Assembly (NCBI RefSeq): GCF_964204865.1
Contig: NC_135255.1
Span: forward strand, 14,103,135-14,167,134
DNA length: 64,000 nucleotides
Direction of reading: 5' to 3'
DNA from: Styela clava
Lineage: Eukaryota > Chordata > Ascidiacea > Stolidobranchia > Styelidae
Shown: positions 13,293 to 25,336 of the stretch, piece by piece
How the letters are laid out: every line of letters begins with the position of its first letter
Numbering within the stretch: the stretch's first letter is position 1
Notes under the pieces: model-generated
What the model saw: only the letters and a program-made list of their open reading frames with translations
The model's database searches: none
What the model was told of the DNA's origin: nothing
Translations under genes and position numbers: made by a program

Positions 13293-14779
13293 TCAGATTC
13301 AGATATTTATTTCCGTCATGCAAGAAATATTGTACAAATAAACAGTAAAAATAAATCGAGAGAAGAAATAACAGACGTACAATAATTCGACTGCAATAGA
13401 CGAGGAGTCGCGAATAAACTATAAAGTTAACGTGTCAGCGACACCTAAATAGCTGTAAACAGCAGCAGATGAAGTCAAATAAACAGGATTTAAACATATA
13501 TATTTTTTGAATGAACACAATTTGGAAAATGTAAGTCGAATTGGGGAAGTCAGTTAGGAGAAAATAGTTCAATCGAAGATAATCATGAGAAACGAGAGAA
13601 AAACAAGAGCGCGTCAGGAGGGGAAAAAATGCTCAAATCGTCAGCGTCATGCTCGGGTCGGCACCGTCACAGCTGTCGGGCTTCTGATTGACATGACGCT
13701 GCCTTGCGGAGATAAATTACGGGGAATTCCCAGCAAACCACAATAAGGGAATTAGTTTTGGAGGTATAAATACATAATGAAGTTTGGGCAACAGAATCAC
13801 AATACGAGAGGTTAAGTACACGGCGAAGAGATTTGGGGCAACGTAGCTTGTGGAAGAATAGTGAAAATATTCAATAACACTGGAAATGAATGATATGAAC
13901 AAATAAGAAAAACATCACATTCAGCAAAATTGACATCAAATACAGGATTGATGACCAGTGAATTAGACTACTGGATGTTATAAGCATTGAGGTAGTGATT
14001 TTTTAATTCTTTTTTAAATGTATTATAGTTCTTAGAGCGTATGGTAACTGGAAGCATATTCCAAAGTTTTATACCAATGAACTTAATGGAATTTTGTGTG
14101 CGGCTAGATGAATAGCGAGTCATATAATATGAGCTATTGGCAGAAGACCGAGTTGCATGAGAGTGAATGACGCTTTGCTTAACAAAATAGCCGGAGAATG
14201 CAGCCGGCAGTTTTTTATTATGATGTTGGTGCATAATTTTCAGCACTTCAGTTTTATAAATATCTGCATTTTTAAGTATTTTCATCTTATAATAGTAGGA
14301 TTCTAAATTGCACCGTGGTCCGGCGTGTGTAAGAGCACGGATTGCCCTGTTTTGCATGACTTCAATACGATGCAGTAACATTTTGCTTGCTGAACCCCAG
14401 GCCGCAATGCCATATTGGATATGGGACTGGAACAGAGCATAATAAACCATACGTAAAGTTGACACTGAGGTGTATGATCGAAGTTTATACAACATTCCTA
14501 CCGCCTTAGATAATTTAACGGTAATGTTGGATATGTGAATATCCCAGTTCAATTTATTGTCAATATCGATACCAAGATATTTATACGATTCCACATTTTC
14601 CAGAATAGTCCCCCCAATTTGGATTTTTAAACCATCAATGCGTTTTGGTTTTTTAGGAGTTATCAACATAGTTTTTGATTTATCCACATTTAATGTTAGT
14701 TTGTTAAGTTCCATCCAATGAGCAACCTTTTGTATTTCAGTATTCACTCTGGATTGAAGCACTACATGAGACTTATCAC
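13293..14779 (-). pseudogene. Minus-strand LINE, 3' half (unit 3)
   Basis: ORF 13968-14804 (crossing the junction), 3' UTR and TCTGAA tail near 13293. It lacks the catalytic core. Confidence 0.87.
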
Positions 14780-14947
14780 AGGTTAGGGGGTAATTTCTTT
14801 CCAATTTTCCTTATTTTAGTCCTATTATCAGTTCGAAGACTAGCCAAGAGCCTCCCGTAGTATTTATACCTAAAATTATGGCCTAACCTAATACACATAT
14901 TACATTCCGATGTCCGCCATCTTGGTTCGCATACTTCGGGAGCCCCG

Positions 14948-17365
14948 ATGAATGAATTCAACAACATTGATAGTGTTTTCTTGTACAATTGCTCAAATCA
15001 ATATATCTGCTTCAGTGATGTCAATGCCCTTAAGTTCAACGATAGCCTTAAACTAAGTGGTTTCATGACTCTTTCAATCAATATCAGATCTTGCACTAGT
15101 TAATTCACTGAATTGTAAGCCTCATGTAATTGCTGTAAATGAAACATGGATTGTATCTGGTACAAATGGCCATTTCAATGCACTGGATGGCTATGTTTTT
15201 ATCTCCAATAGTAGGCCTAGATCTCATCACCGAGGTGGTGGTGTTAGTCTCTACATTCGAAATGATTTGAAATACATTGTCCGCAAAGATATTACTATAA
15301 TGTGCGAAAAGGTTTTTGAATCTATATTCGTTGACATATCATTGGAAAATAAAACAATAACCTGCGGTACTATTTATAGATCACCACTAACTGATGAATT
15401 GAACAATGCTAACTTTCGGAATATCTTGTCCCACGTTCTCTCAAAGATGAAAAGGTTGAATTATAATTATATAATGGGTGACTTCAACTATAATCTTATT
15501 GATGAGTCCAATATGAATACCAGGCTATTTGTTGATATTATGCACAACCTAGCCTATTATTCTCTGATAAACTGCCCAACCAGGATAACCTCAAGTTCTG
15601 CTACCTATATAGACCACATCTGGACAAACGTATTTGATAAAAAAATTAACAGTGCTGTTTTAGCAGAATGTGTGTCTGATCATCTGCCGATTGTACAATG
15701 CTCTCTTCTAGAAAAGCAAATTCAGACCAGAATTGAAACGCTTTATCGCCAGTTTACTTTGTCCAGCTTGAATACTTTTATGAATGAACCGAATTCTATT
15801 GATATTGATGACTTCAGCAGCATCCAGGATCCCAACACTTGCTTTGAAATTTTTTTTGAAAAATTCTCCACTGCTTACTCTCAATCTTTTCCTTACAAAA
15901 AACAGACAAACAGATCAAACAAACCTTGGTATGATACTGAGTTACGCAAACTCAACAAAGTCAAACACAAACTTTATCATAAATTAATAAACAATAAAAA
16001 CATAAATGACAAGCACAAATTACAGTTCAATAAATGCAGGAACCTTTATTCTCGATTGCTCCACAAAAAGAAATCAAATTATTACAAATCTAAATTTGCT
16101 TCTCACAAAGGCAACATCAAGGCAGTGTGGAAAACAATTAATGAACTTATTGGTAAAAATAAAACAAATTTTTGTCCTTTGATTGGACTTGATTGCAGTA
16201 ATACACAAATTGCAAATAAATTGCAAGATATGAAATGTAATTTTTGTCACAACCAGCTGGCTGTGACAAAAATTACATTTCATATCTTGGGAAGCAAGAA
16301 TCCTCATCCATGTTCTTAAGGCCAATTACATCATTAGAAATAAAAAAAATATCATACGCGATATGAAGCCCAAGTCAAGTTTTGGAATCGATGGTATTCC
16401 ATTCAAAATATTGAAATATGTTATATTTAATCTTTCACTATCTAGTGGATTATTCATTGAAAGCTTCAAGACATCCAAAGTTCTTCCTCTCTTTAAAAAG
16501 GGTAGTGTTTTAGATATTGAAAACTATAGACCTATTAGTCTTTGACCATCATTTTCTAAGATTCTTAAAAAATAACGTATAGTAGAATGTCAAACTACTT
16601 TGAAACTAACAATGTTTTCCACTCGCATCAATTTGGTTTCCGCAAGCATCAATTCACTGCTATGGCTGCTAATGTTTTGGTACACAAACTGACCAAGGCG
16701 TTTGAATGCAAACAACATGCAATTTGACACCATTGACCATTCCATCCTCTTAAGTAAGCTCTATCACTATGGAATTAGGGGCGCCCCATTCAATTGGTTC
16801 AGGAACTACCTTCAAGACAGGAAGCAAATTGTGCGATATGACAACTCATTCTCTACAAATATTTGTGTCATGAAGCACGGAGTTCCACAAGGATCTTTAC
16901 TTGGCCCATTATTTTTTCCAGCTTACATTAATGACATGTCCAGGTGTCTGAAATCCTCTGAGTCGATCATGTTTGCTGATGAACTTGATTCTTCATGGGG
17001 AAAACCTTGAAGATCTATTCACAGTTGCAAACCAAGAACTAACCAACATTCATAGCTGGATGTTGATTAATAAATTATCTCTGAATGCTAACTAAATTTG
17101 TAATATTCCATTCAAGCAAGCATAAAAGTGTGAGTTGTTCAAAAAAACTACTGCTCAATGGCAATGAAATTGAAAGAGTGAAAGAAATAAAATTTCTAGG
17201 AATTATCTTTGATGAAAATCTGTCATGGAAATCACAAATAATGCATGTTATTGGTAAAACAAAAAAAACCTAGCAGTTTCTGCCAAAGTATCCCAATGTG
17301 TTGATCAATCAGCTCTACTAGCAATGTTTCAATCATTACTACTTAGCCATATTCGATATTGTTGT
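14948..17365 (+). pseudogene. Plus-strand LINE, endonuclease plus decayed RT (unit 4)
   Basis: Endonuclease ORF at 15267-16319, RT fragments at 16363-16545, 16702-17010 and 17085-17273. Same lesions as the other units. Confidence 0.88.
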
Positions 17366-18852
17366 TCAGATTCAGATATTTATTTCCGTCATGCAAGAAA
17401 TATTGTACAAATAAACAGTAAAAATAAATCGAGAGAAGAAATAACAGACGTACAATAATTCGACTGCAATAGACGAGGAGTCGCGAATAAACTATAAAGT
17501 TAACGTGTCAGCGACACCTAAATAGCTGTAAACAGCAGCAGATGAAGTCAAATAAACAGGATTTAAACATATATATTTTTTGAATGAACACAATTTGGAA
17601 AATGTAAGTCGAATTGGGGAAGTCAGTTAGGAGAAAATAGTTCAATCGAAGATAATCATGAGAAACGAGAGAAAAACAAGAGCGCGTCAGGAGGGGAAAA
17701 AATGCTCAAATCGTCAGCGTCATGCTCGGGTCGGCACCGTCACAGCTGTCGGGCTTCTGATTGACATGACGCTGCCTTGCGGAGATAAATTACGGGGAAT
17801 TCCCAGCAAACCACAATAAGGGAATTAGTTTTGGAGGTATAAATACATAATGAAGTTTGGGCAACAGAATCACAATACGAGAGGTTAAGTACACGGCGAA
17901 GAGATTTGGGGCAACGTAGCTTGTGGAAGAATAGTGAAAATATTCAATAACACTGGAAATGAATGATATGAACAAATAAGAAAAACATCACATTCAGCAA
18001 AATTGACATCAAATACAGGATTGATGACCAGTGAATTAGACTACTGGATGTTATAAGCATTGAGGTAGTGATTTTTTAATTCTTTTTTAAATGTATTATA
18101 GTTCTTAGAGCGTATGGTAACTGGAAGCATATTCCAAAGTTTTATACCAATGAACTTAATGGAATTTTGTGTGCGGCTAGATGAATAGCGAGTCATATAA
18201 TATGAGCTATTGGCAGAAGACCGAGTTGCATGAGAGTGAATGACGCTTTGCTTAACAAAATAGCCGGAGAATGCAGCCGGCAGTTTTTTATTATGATGTT
18301 GGTGCATAATTTTCAGCACTTCAGTTTTATAAATATCTGCATTTTTAAGTATTTTCATCTTATAATAGTAGGATTCTAAATTGCACCGTGGTCCGGCGTG
18401 TGTAAGAGCACGGATTGCCCTGTTTTGCATGACTTCAATACGATGCAGTAACATTTTGCTTGCTGAACCCCAGGCCGCAATGCCATATTGGATATGGGAC
18501 TGGAACAGAGCATAATAAACCATACGTAAAGTTGACACTGAGGTGTATGATCGAAGTTTATACAACATTCCTACCGCCTTAGATAATTTAACGGTAATGT
18601 TGGATATGTGAATATCCCAGTTCAATTTATTGTCAATATCGATACCAAGATATTTATACGATTCCACATTTTCCAGAATAGTCCCCCCAATTTGGATTTT
18701 TAAACCATCAATGCGTTTTGGTTTTTTAGGAGTTATCAACATAGTTTTTGATTTATCCACATTTAATGTTAGTTTGTTAAGTTCCATCCAATGAGCAACC
18801 TTTTGTATTTCAGTATTCACTCTGGATTGAAGCACTACATGAGACTTATCAC
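17366..18852 (-). pseudogene. Minus-strand LINE, 3' half (unit 4)
   Basis: ORF 18041-18877 (crossing the junction), 3' UTR and TCTGAA tail near 17366. It lacks the catalytic core. Confidence 0.87.
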
Positions 18853-21800
18853 AGGTTAGGGGGTAATTTCTTTCCAATTTTCCTTATTTTAGTCCTATTA
18901 TCAGTTCGAAGACTAGCCAAGAGCCTCCCGTAGTATTTATACCTAAAATTATGGCCTAACCTAATACACATATTACATTCCGATGTCCGCCATCTTGGTT
19001 CGCATACTTCGGGAGCCCCGATGAATGAATTCAACAACATTGATAGTGTTTTCTTGTACAATTGCTCAAATCAATATATCTGCTTCAGTGATGTCAATGC
19101 CCTTAAGTTCAACGATAGCCTTAAACTAAGTGGTTTCATGACTCTTTCAATCAATATCAGATCTTGCACTAGTTAATTCACTGAATTGTAAGCCTCATGT
19201 AATTGCTGTAAATGAAACATGGATTGTATCTGGTACAAATGGCCATTTCAATGCACTGGATGGCTATGTTTTTATCTCCAATAGTAGGCCTAGATCTCAT
19301 CACCGAGGTGGTGGTGTTAGTCTCTACATTCGAAATGATTTGAAATACATTGTCCGCAAAGATATTACTATAATGTGCGAAAAGGTTTTTGAATCTATAT
19401 TCGTTGACATATCATTGGAAAATAAAACAATAACCTGCGGTACTATTTATAGATCACCACTAACTGATGAATTGAACAATGCTAACTTTCGGAATATCTT
19501 GTCCCACGTTCTCTCAAAGATGAAAAGGTTGAATTATAATTATATAATGGGTGACTTCAACTATAATCTTATTGATGAGTCCAATATGAATACCAGGCTA
19601 TTTGTTGATATTATGCACAACCTAGCCTATTATTCTCTGATAAACTGCCCAACCAGGATAACCTCAAGTTCTGCTACCTATATAGACCACATCTGGACAA
19701 ACGTATTTGATAAAAAAATTAACAGTGCTGTTTTAGCAGAATGTGTGTCTGATCATCTGCCGATTGTACAATGCTCTCTTCTAGAAAAGCAAATTCAGAC
19801 CAGAATTGAAACGCTTTATCGCCAGTTTACTTTGTCCAGCTTGAATACTTTTATGAATGAACCGAATTCTATTGATATTGATGACTTCAGCAGCATCCAG
19901 GATCCCAACACTTGCTTTGAAATTTTTTTTGAAAAATTCTCCACTGCTTACTCTCAATCTTTTCCTTACAAAAAACAGACAAACAGATCAAACAAACCTT
20001 GGTATGATACTGAGTTACGCAAACTCAACAAAGTCAAACACAAACTTTATCATAAATTAATAAACAATAAAAACATAAATGACAAGCACAAATTACAGTT
20101 CAATAAATGCAGGAACCTTTATTCTCGATTGCTCCACAAAAAGAAATCAAATTATTACAAATCTAAATTTGCTTCTCACAAAGGCAACATCAAGGCAGTG
20201 TGGAAAACAATTAATGAACTTATTGGTAAAAATAAAACAAATTTTTGTCCTTTGATTGGACTTGATTGCAGTAATACACAAATTGCAAATAAATTGCAAG
20301 ATATGAAATGTAATTTTTGTCACAACCAGCTGGCTGTGACAAAAATTACATTTCATATCTTGGGAAGCAAGAATCCTCATCCATGTTCTTAAGGCCAATT
20401 ACATCATTAGAAATAAAAAAAATATCATACGCGATATGAAGCCCAAGTCAAGTTTTGGAATCGATGGTATTCCATTCAAAATATTGAAATATGTTATATT
20501 TAATCTTTCACTATCTAGTGGATTATTCATTGAAAGCTTCAAGACATCCAAAGTTCTTCCTCTCTTTAAAAAGGGTAGTGTTTTAGATATTGAAAACTAT
20601 AGACCTATTAGTCTTTGACCATCATTTTCTAAGATTCTTAAAAAATAACGTATAGTAGAATGTCAAACTACTTTGAAACTAACAATGTTTTCCACTCGCA
20701 TCAATTTGGTTTCCGCAAGCATCAATTCACTGCTATGGCTGCTAATGTTTTGGTACACAAACTGACCAAGGCGTTTGAATGCAAACAACATGCAATTTGA
20801 CACCATTGACCATTCCATCCTCTTAAGTAAGCTCTATCACTATGGAACTAGGGGCGCCCCATTCAATTGGTTCAGGAACTACCTTCAAGACAGGAAGCAA
20901 ATTGTGCGATATGAAAACTCATTCTCTACAAATATTTGTGTCATGAAGCACGGAGTTCCACAAGGATCTTTACTTGGCCCATTATTTTTTCCAGCTTACA
21001 TTAATGACATGTCCAGGTGTCTGAAATCCTCTGAGTCGATCATGTTTGCTGATGAACTTGATTCTTCATGGGGAAAACCTTGAAGATCTATTCACAGTTG
21101 CAAACCAAGAACTAACCAACATTCATAGCTGGATGTTGATTAATAAATTATCTCTGAATGCTAACTAAATTTGTAATATTCCATTCAAGCAAGCATAAAA
21201 GTGTGAGTTGTTCAAAAAAACTACTGCTCAATGGCAATGAAATTGAAAGAGTGAAAGAAATAAAATTTCTAGGAATTATCTTTGATGAAAATCTGTCATG
21301 GAAATCACAAATAATGCATGTTATTGGTAAAACAAAAAAAACCTAGCAGTTTCTGCCAAAGTATCCCAATGTGTTGATCAATCAGCTCTACTAGCAATGT
21401 TTCAATCATTACTACTTAGCCATATTCGATATTGTTGTTCAGATTCAGATATTTATTTCCGTCATGCAAGAAATATTGTACAAATAAACAGTAAAAATAA
21501 ATCGAGAGAAGAAATAACAGACGTACAATAATTCGACTGCAATAGACGAGGAGTCGCGAATAAACTATAAAGTTAACGTGTCAGCGACACCTAAATAGCT
21601 GTAAACAGCAGCAGATGAAGTCAAATAAACAGGATTTAAACATATATATTTTTTGAATGAACACAATTTGGAAAATGTAAGTCGAATTGGGGAAGTCAGT
21701 TAGGAGAAAATAGTTCAATCGAAGATAATCATGAGAAACGAGAGAAAAACAAGAGCGCGTCAGGAGGGGAAAAAATGCTCAAATCGTCAGCGTCATGCTC

Positions 21801-22925
21801 GGGTCGGCACCGTCACAGCTGTCGGGCTTCTGATTGACATGACGCTGCCTTGCGGAGATAAATTACGGGGAATTCCCAGCAAACCACAATAAGGGAATTA
21901 GTTTTGGAGGTATAAATACATAATGAAGTTTGGGCAACAGAATCACAATACGAGAGGTTAAGTACACGGCGAAGAGATTTGGGGCAACGTAGCTTGTGGA
22001 AGAATAGTGAAAATATTCAATAACACTGGAAATGAATGATATGAACAAATAAGAAAAACATCACATTCAGCAAAATTGACATCAAATACAGGATTGATGA
22101 CCAGTGAATTAGACTACTGGATGTTATAAGCATTGAGGTAGTGATTTTTTAATTCTTTTTTAAATGTATTATAGTTCTTAGAGCGTATGGTAACTGGAAG
22201 CATATTCCAAAGTTTTATACCAATGAACTTAATGTAATTTTGTGTGCGGCTAGATGAATAGCGAGTCATATAATATGAGCTATTGGCAGAAGACCGAGTT
22301 GCATGAGAGTGAATGACGCTTTGCTTAACAAAATAGCCGGAGAATGCAGCCGGCAGTTTTTTATTATGATGTTGGTGCATAATTTTCAGCACTTCAGTTT
22401 TATAAATATCTGCATTTTTAAGTATTTTCATCTTATAATAGTAGGATTCTAAATTGCACCGTGGTCCGGCGTGTGTAAGAGCACGGATTGCCCTGTTTTG
22501 CATGACTTCAATACGATGCAGTAACATTTTGCTTGCTGAACCCCAGGCCGCAATGCCATATTGGATATGGGACTGGAACAGAGCATAATAAACCATACGT
22601 AAAGTTGACACTGAGGTGTATGATCGAAGTTTATACAACATTCCTACCGCCTTAGATAATTTAACGGTAATGTTGGATATGTGAATATCCCAGTTCAATT
22701 TATTGTCAATATCGATACCAAGATATTTATACGATTCCACATTTTCCAGAATAGTCCCCCCAATTTGGATTTTTAAACCATCAATGCGTTTTGGTTTTTT
22801 AGGAGTTATCAACATAGTTTTTGATTTATCCACATTTAATGTTAGTTTGTTAAGTTCCATCCAATGAGCAACCTTTTGTATTTCAGTATTCACTCTGGAT
22901 TGAAGCACTACATGAGACTTATCAC
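18853..22925. repeat. Array unit 5, right border of the array
   Basis: The last copy, with the Thr/Glu variant (C at 20848, A at 20915) as in unit 1. It has one private change at 22235 (G to T), which turns Ser to Tyr in the minus-strand LINE ORF. Identity to the other units stops after 22925, where the sequence runs on into the rest of the minus-strand LINE. Confidence 0.95.
19021..21438 (+). pseudogene. Plus-strand LINE, endonuclease plus decayed RT (unit 5)
   Basis: Endonuclease ORF at 19340-20392, RT fragments at 20436-20618, 20775-21083 and 21158-21346. This copy lies next to the preserved C-terminal piece of the same element at 23765-24067, with the minus-strand LINE between them. Confidence 0.88.
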
Positions 22926-23764
22926 TATCGAGAAGGTTCGTATCGTCAGCGAATAATTTGGAAAATAGAGTGGAGCTACGTGCAAGATCATTAATATAAA
23001 TTAAGAACAGAGCCGGACCCAAGGACGAACCCTGGGGAACCCCATGGGTCACAGGTAAGACAGAGGAGCAATATGTACCTATTTGAACATATTGAGTTCT
23101 ACTTGTCAAATAACTAGTAAGGAGTTGATTTGCTACCCCCCTAATACCGTAATGCCACAACTTATACATTAAAATTTTGTGGTTGACAGTATCAAAAGCT
23201 TTTTTAAGGTCGAGAAATGTTGCACTGACATAACCTTTCCTCTCTAATTTATCATATATATGAGAAATAGTATCTAAGATGGCATGTGACGTGGAGTGAT
23301 TGCTTTGAAAACCGAACTGTGATTTATTTATAACATCGTGCTTTGTAAAGAAGTCCATTAGCCTCCTGTAAATTAGACGTTCAAAAACCTTATCAACAGC
23401 AGATAATATGGATATAGGTCTGTAATTTGAAATTTGTTTTGTATTACCAGATTTGAAGATTGGAATTACTCTGGCAATTTTCAGTGAAGATGGAAATATC
23501 CCCAATCGAAGTGAATTATTAAAAAACTCAGTTATACAAGGTGCTATGTTGTCTGCCACATACTTAAGGAAACGACTGGGAATGTTGTCAGCGCCAACCG
23601 CTTTACCCTCATTGAGGCATACTATTTCCATGGTCAGTTCATTCACTGTTGCAGGACTTAAGAATATGGATTGATTTACACGCTTGCTTAGAAATATTTT
23701 AAAGCCATCCATATCATTGGAGAATTTAGTACCAAGGTTGGACCCAACAGTGGAAAGAAAACGT
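21439..23764 (-). mobile_element. Minus-strand non-LTR retrotransposon, 5'-truncated, at the array border
   Basis: This is the least damaged copy of the LINE found in every array unit. It is 5'-truncated (no endonuclease domain) and inserted head-on into the plus-strand LINE. Its 3' UTR and TCTGAA tail lie at the left (~21439). The part 21439-22925 is shared with the array and 22926-23764 is unique to this copy. Its expected donor would be a longer autonomous element elsewhere in the genome. Confidence 0.88.
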
Positions 23765-23769
23765 GTCAA
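22114..23769 (-). CDS. Reverse transcriptase of non-LTR retrotransposon (partial, intact core)
   Basis: An uninterrupted 551-codon frame encodes a LINE reverse transcriptase. Visible landmarks are NYRPIS (residues 115-120), QFGF (141-144), FLDLKKAFDTVNH (165-177, with the first catalytic Asp at 167), VPQGSSLGP (214-222) and FADD (243-246, the remaining two catalytic Asp). The tail carries the thumb motif YKYLGIDIDNKLNW and a C-terminal KLWNMLP. The enzyme would copy element RNA into DNA at a nicked target. No endonuclease domain is present, so the copy cannot move on its own. The first codon is only the first in-frame ATG after the truncation. One substitution (22235) gives Tyr where the array copies have Ser. 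Confidence 0.9.
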   Translation of the reverse strand: MTRFLSTVGSNLGTKFSNDMDGFKIFLSKRVNQSIFLSPATVNELTMEIVCLNEGKAVGADNIPSRFLKYVADNIAPCITEFFNNSLRLGIFPSSLKIARVIPIFKSGNTKQISNYRPISILSAVDKVFERLIYRRLMDFFTKHDVINKSQFGFQSNHSTSHAILDTISHIYDKLERKGYVSATFLDLKKAFDTVNHKILMYKLWHYGIRGVANQLLTSYLTSRTQYVQIGTYCSSVLPVTHGVPQGSSLGPALFLIYINDLARSSTLFSKLFADDTNLLDSDKSHVVLQSRVNTEIQKVAHWMELNKLTLNVDKSKTMLITPKKPKRIDGLKIQIGGTILENVESYKYLGIDIDNKLNWDIHISNITVKLSKAVGMLYKLRSYTSVSTLRMVYYALFQSHIQYGIAAWGSASKMLLHRIEVMQNRAIRALTHAGPRCNLESYYYKMKILKNADIYKTEVLKIMHQHHNKKLPAAFSGYFVKQSVIHSHATRSSANSSYYMTRYSSSRTQNYIKFIGIKLWNMLPVTIRSKNYNTFKKELKNHYLNAYNIQ

Positions 23770-24067
23770 ATCACTAAATATACTTAAGGTTGAAGATATG
23801 ATGAAATTTGAAATATTATCTGTAGCTTACGACTTCCATAATAATGCGCTGCCCAATTGCTTTAATGACATACTTGTCAAAAATACCTCCAACCGTGGAA
23901 GTAGTTCTGATTTATTCGTACCTTTCATGAGTAAATCCGTGAGTCAGCATTCCTTGTCTTTTACTGGACCCAAACTTTGGAATTCTCTTCCCTTAAATTT
24001 GAAGACGTTAAAGTCCAAAAAATATTTTCAAAAACAAGTCAAGTCTCATTTGGTTTCCAAATATTAA
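23765..24067 (+). pseudogene. C-terminal remnant of the plus-strand LINE beyond the nested insertion
   Basis: The plus-strand reading resumes with KSLNILKVEDMMKFEI and ends with SFTGPKLWNSLPLNLK and a basic tail, then stops at 24067. This is the typical C-terminal pattern of CR1/Jockey-type reverse transcriptases, which often end in a PxLWNxLP motif. It is in the same direction as the LINE that stops at 21438. The minus-strand LINE at 21439-23764 therefore sits inside it. Roughly 40 residues expected between SHIRYC and LNILKV are missing, so the junction also lost target sequence. This piece is absent from units 0-4. Confidence 0.8.
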
Positions 24068-25336
24068 AAATTACTACTGGTGGTATTTGATGACAAAAAC
24101 TTGGGACACTCCACACTTGCACATTATTGTTTTAATGAAAATGCTAAACAGGTATAATAATATTGTTATATCTTGCATGACTCGGCCAGAACTAGTCCAG
24201 CACCAAAGAAATGGTATTGTGACATGCATGAGTATATATATTTTTTTAAATATATAGGTAGCTGACATACCCGGATGATATTTTCTTTAAATAACTGCAC
24301 ACATTCTATCACTTCACGCTCGTGTTTTTATCTTTTTCTAGCTGTGATGTCCTTATCATACACGCTTGGTCTTATGTTTGAGTGGGTTGTAGATAGTATA
24401 ATATAGTTTCTGCAAGGTTACTAATTGTTGCAACTAGGCGAGTAGTAGAGCTATGTTGGATTCTCCCCTTCAGGTTTTAATTTGCTGTGGGTCATTGAAA
24501 TTGGATGTGGTTTTTATATCATTTATGTATGCATGCATTTTATGTTAAGGCATGGTATTGGTGTTTGAGTTGACTTGTTGGCCAAGGTATAGATAGTAAA
24601 ATTTTGTGTGATTTTTGCATGATGTGATAAATTTTTCTCTGTCCCAGGCAGAATGTCATCATAGATCATCTATCCATCGCTATATAATGACAATACATCC
24701 CATTATATTAAAACAATTATTTTTTGCCTGTAATAAATAGTTCAGAGCGTTCCCCTTCACCCAATCATTGAAACATCTACTTGCAGTTTAATTTTTTGTT
24801 TTTCAGGTTACTTCAAAGTGATTAAATGAAGTAAAACACATAAGGAAAAAATCAAAAAAAGACTCCGATATCCTGTGAAATACCAACCTTATTCCTACAT
24901 CTTTGCCTGAAATCAGTACCCAAGAATGGATAACTTCAGTTACACCCTTTGTAACCAATTTATTTCCATATCCTACTTTACCTAATTATAGTAATTTTAC
25001 TGTTACCGGTAACTTTAATTACTTATTACAATCTGAACCCCCAGCGGTTCACGAGAAGATTTCCAGAGGTACTTAAATGGCAGATGAGTTTTTATTTGTT
25101 GCTATTTTTCAAGGTCCTTTACTATCAGAGGAAAATGCGTGGATTTTCCCTGATCTTGCGTTGCTGTAACTCAACAATGTGAAATCCACAGCTTTGCAGT
25201 TAAACTGGCAAATCTCAGAAGACAACGTGTTGTTTTCTCCTCAAATTGAGAAACTTATTTGCAATAAACAGTGTCAGCCGTTACACTAATGTTCTGTATA
25301 AATAAAACAAATACTTTTGTTTTATCTCAGTTCTAA
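24068..25336. other. Non-coding flank of the LINE array
   Basis: The first part is likely the 3' UTR of the plus-strand LINE. No exon, RNA gene or clear transposon end is visible in the rest. Open frames here are short and have no recognisable motif. Confidence 0.6.

Larger units (their letters stand above)
10276..14779. repeat. Array unit 3, carrying a 431-bp insertion
   Basis: A 4,504-bp copy with the Ile/Asp variant (T at 12702, C at 12769). The extra length is the element at 11805-12230 plus one copy of its 5-bp target duplication. Outside the insertion it matches the other units. Confidence 0.95.
14780..18852. repeat. Array unit 4
   Basis: A full 4,073-bp copy with the Ile/Asp variant (T at 16775, C at 16842). 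The site that is filled in unit 3 is empty here. Confidence 0.95.
1..22925. repeat. Tandem array of a 4,073-bp unit
   Basis: The same sequence recurs at a 4,073-bp period (for example the ORF starting at 362 recurs at 4435 and 8508, then at 13012, 17085 and 21158). The one 4,504-bp step is explained by a 431-bp insertion. If the unit is cut at its rearrangement junction, full copies are 2130-6202, 6203-10275, 10276-14779, 14780-18852 and 18853-22925. A partial copy, 1-2129, runs off the left edge, so the true copy number is unknown. Copies differ by only a handful of substitutions. The unit has no host gene; it is built from two nested non-LTR retrotransposons. The repeated block starts just upstream of a plus-strand LINE and stops inside a minus-strand LINE. 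Either recent amplification, ongoing homogenisation or an assembly effect could explain the identity. Confidence 0.97.

Noticed and set aside
1..22925. Regularly spaced repeats that might suggest a CRISPR-like array
   Set aside because: The unit is 4 kb, contiguous without spacers, and made of LINE sequence in a eukaryotic genome.
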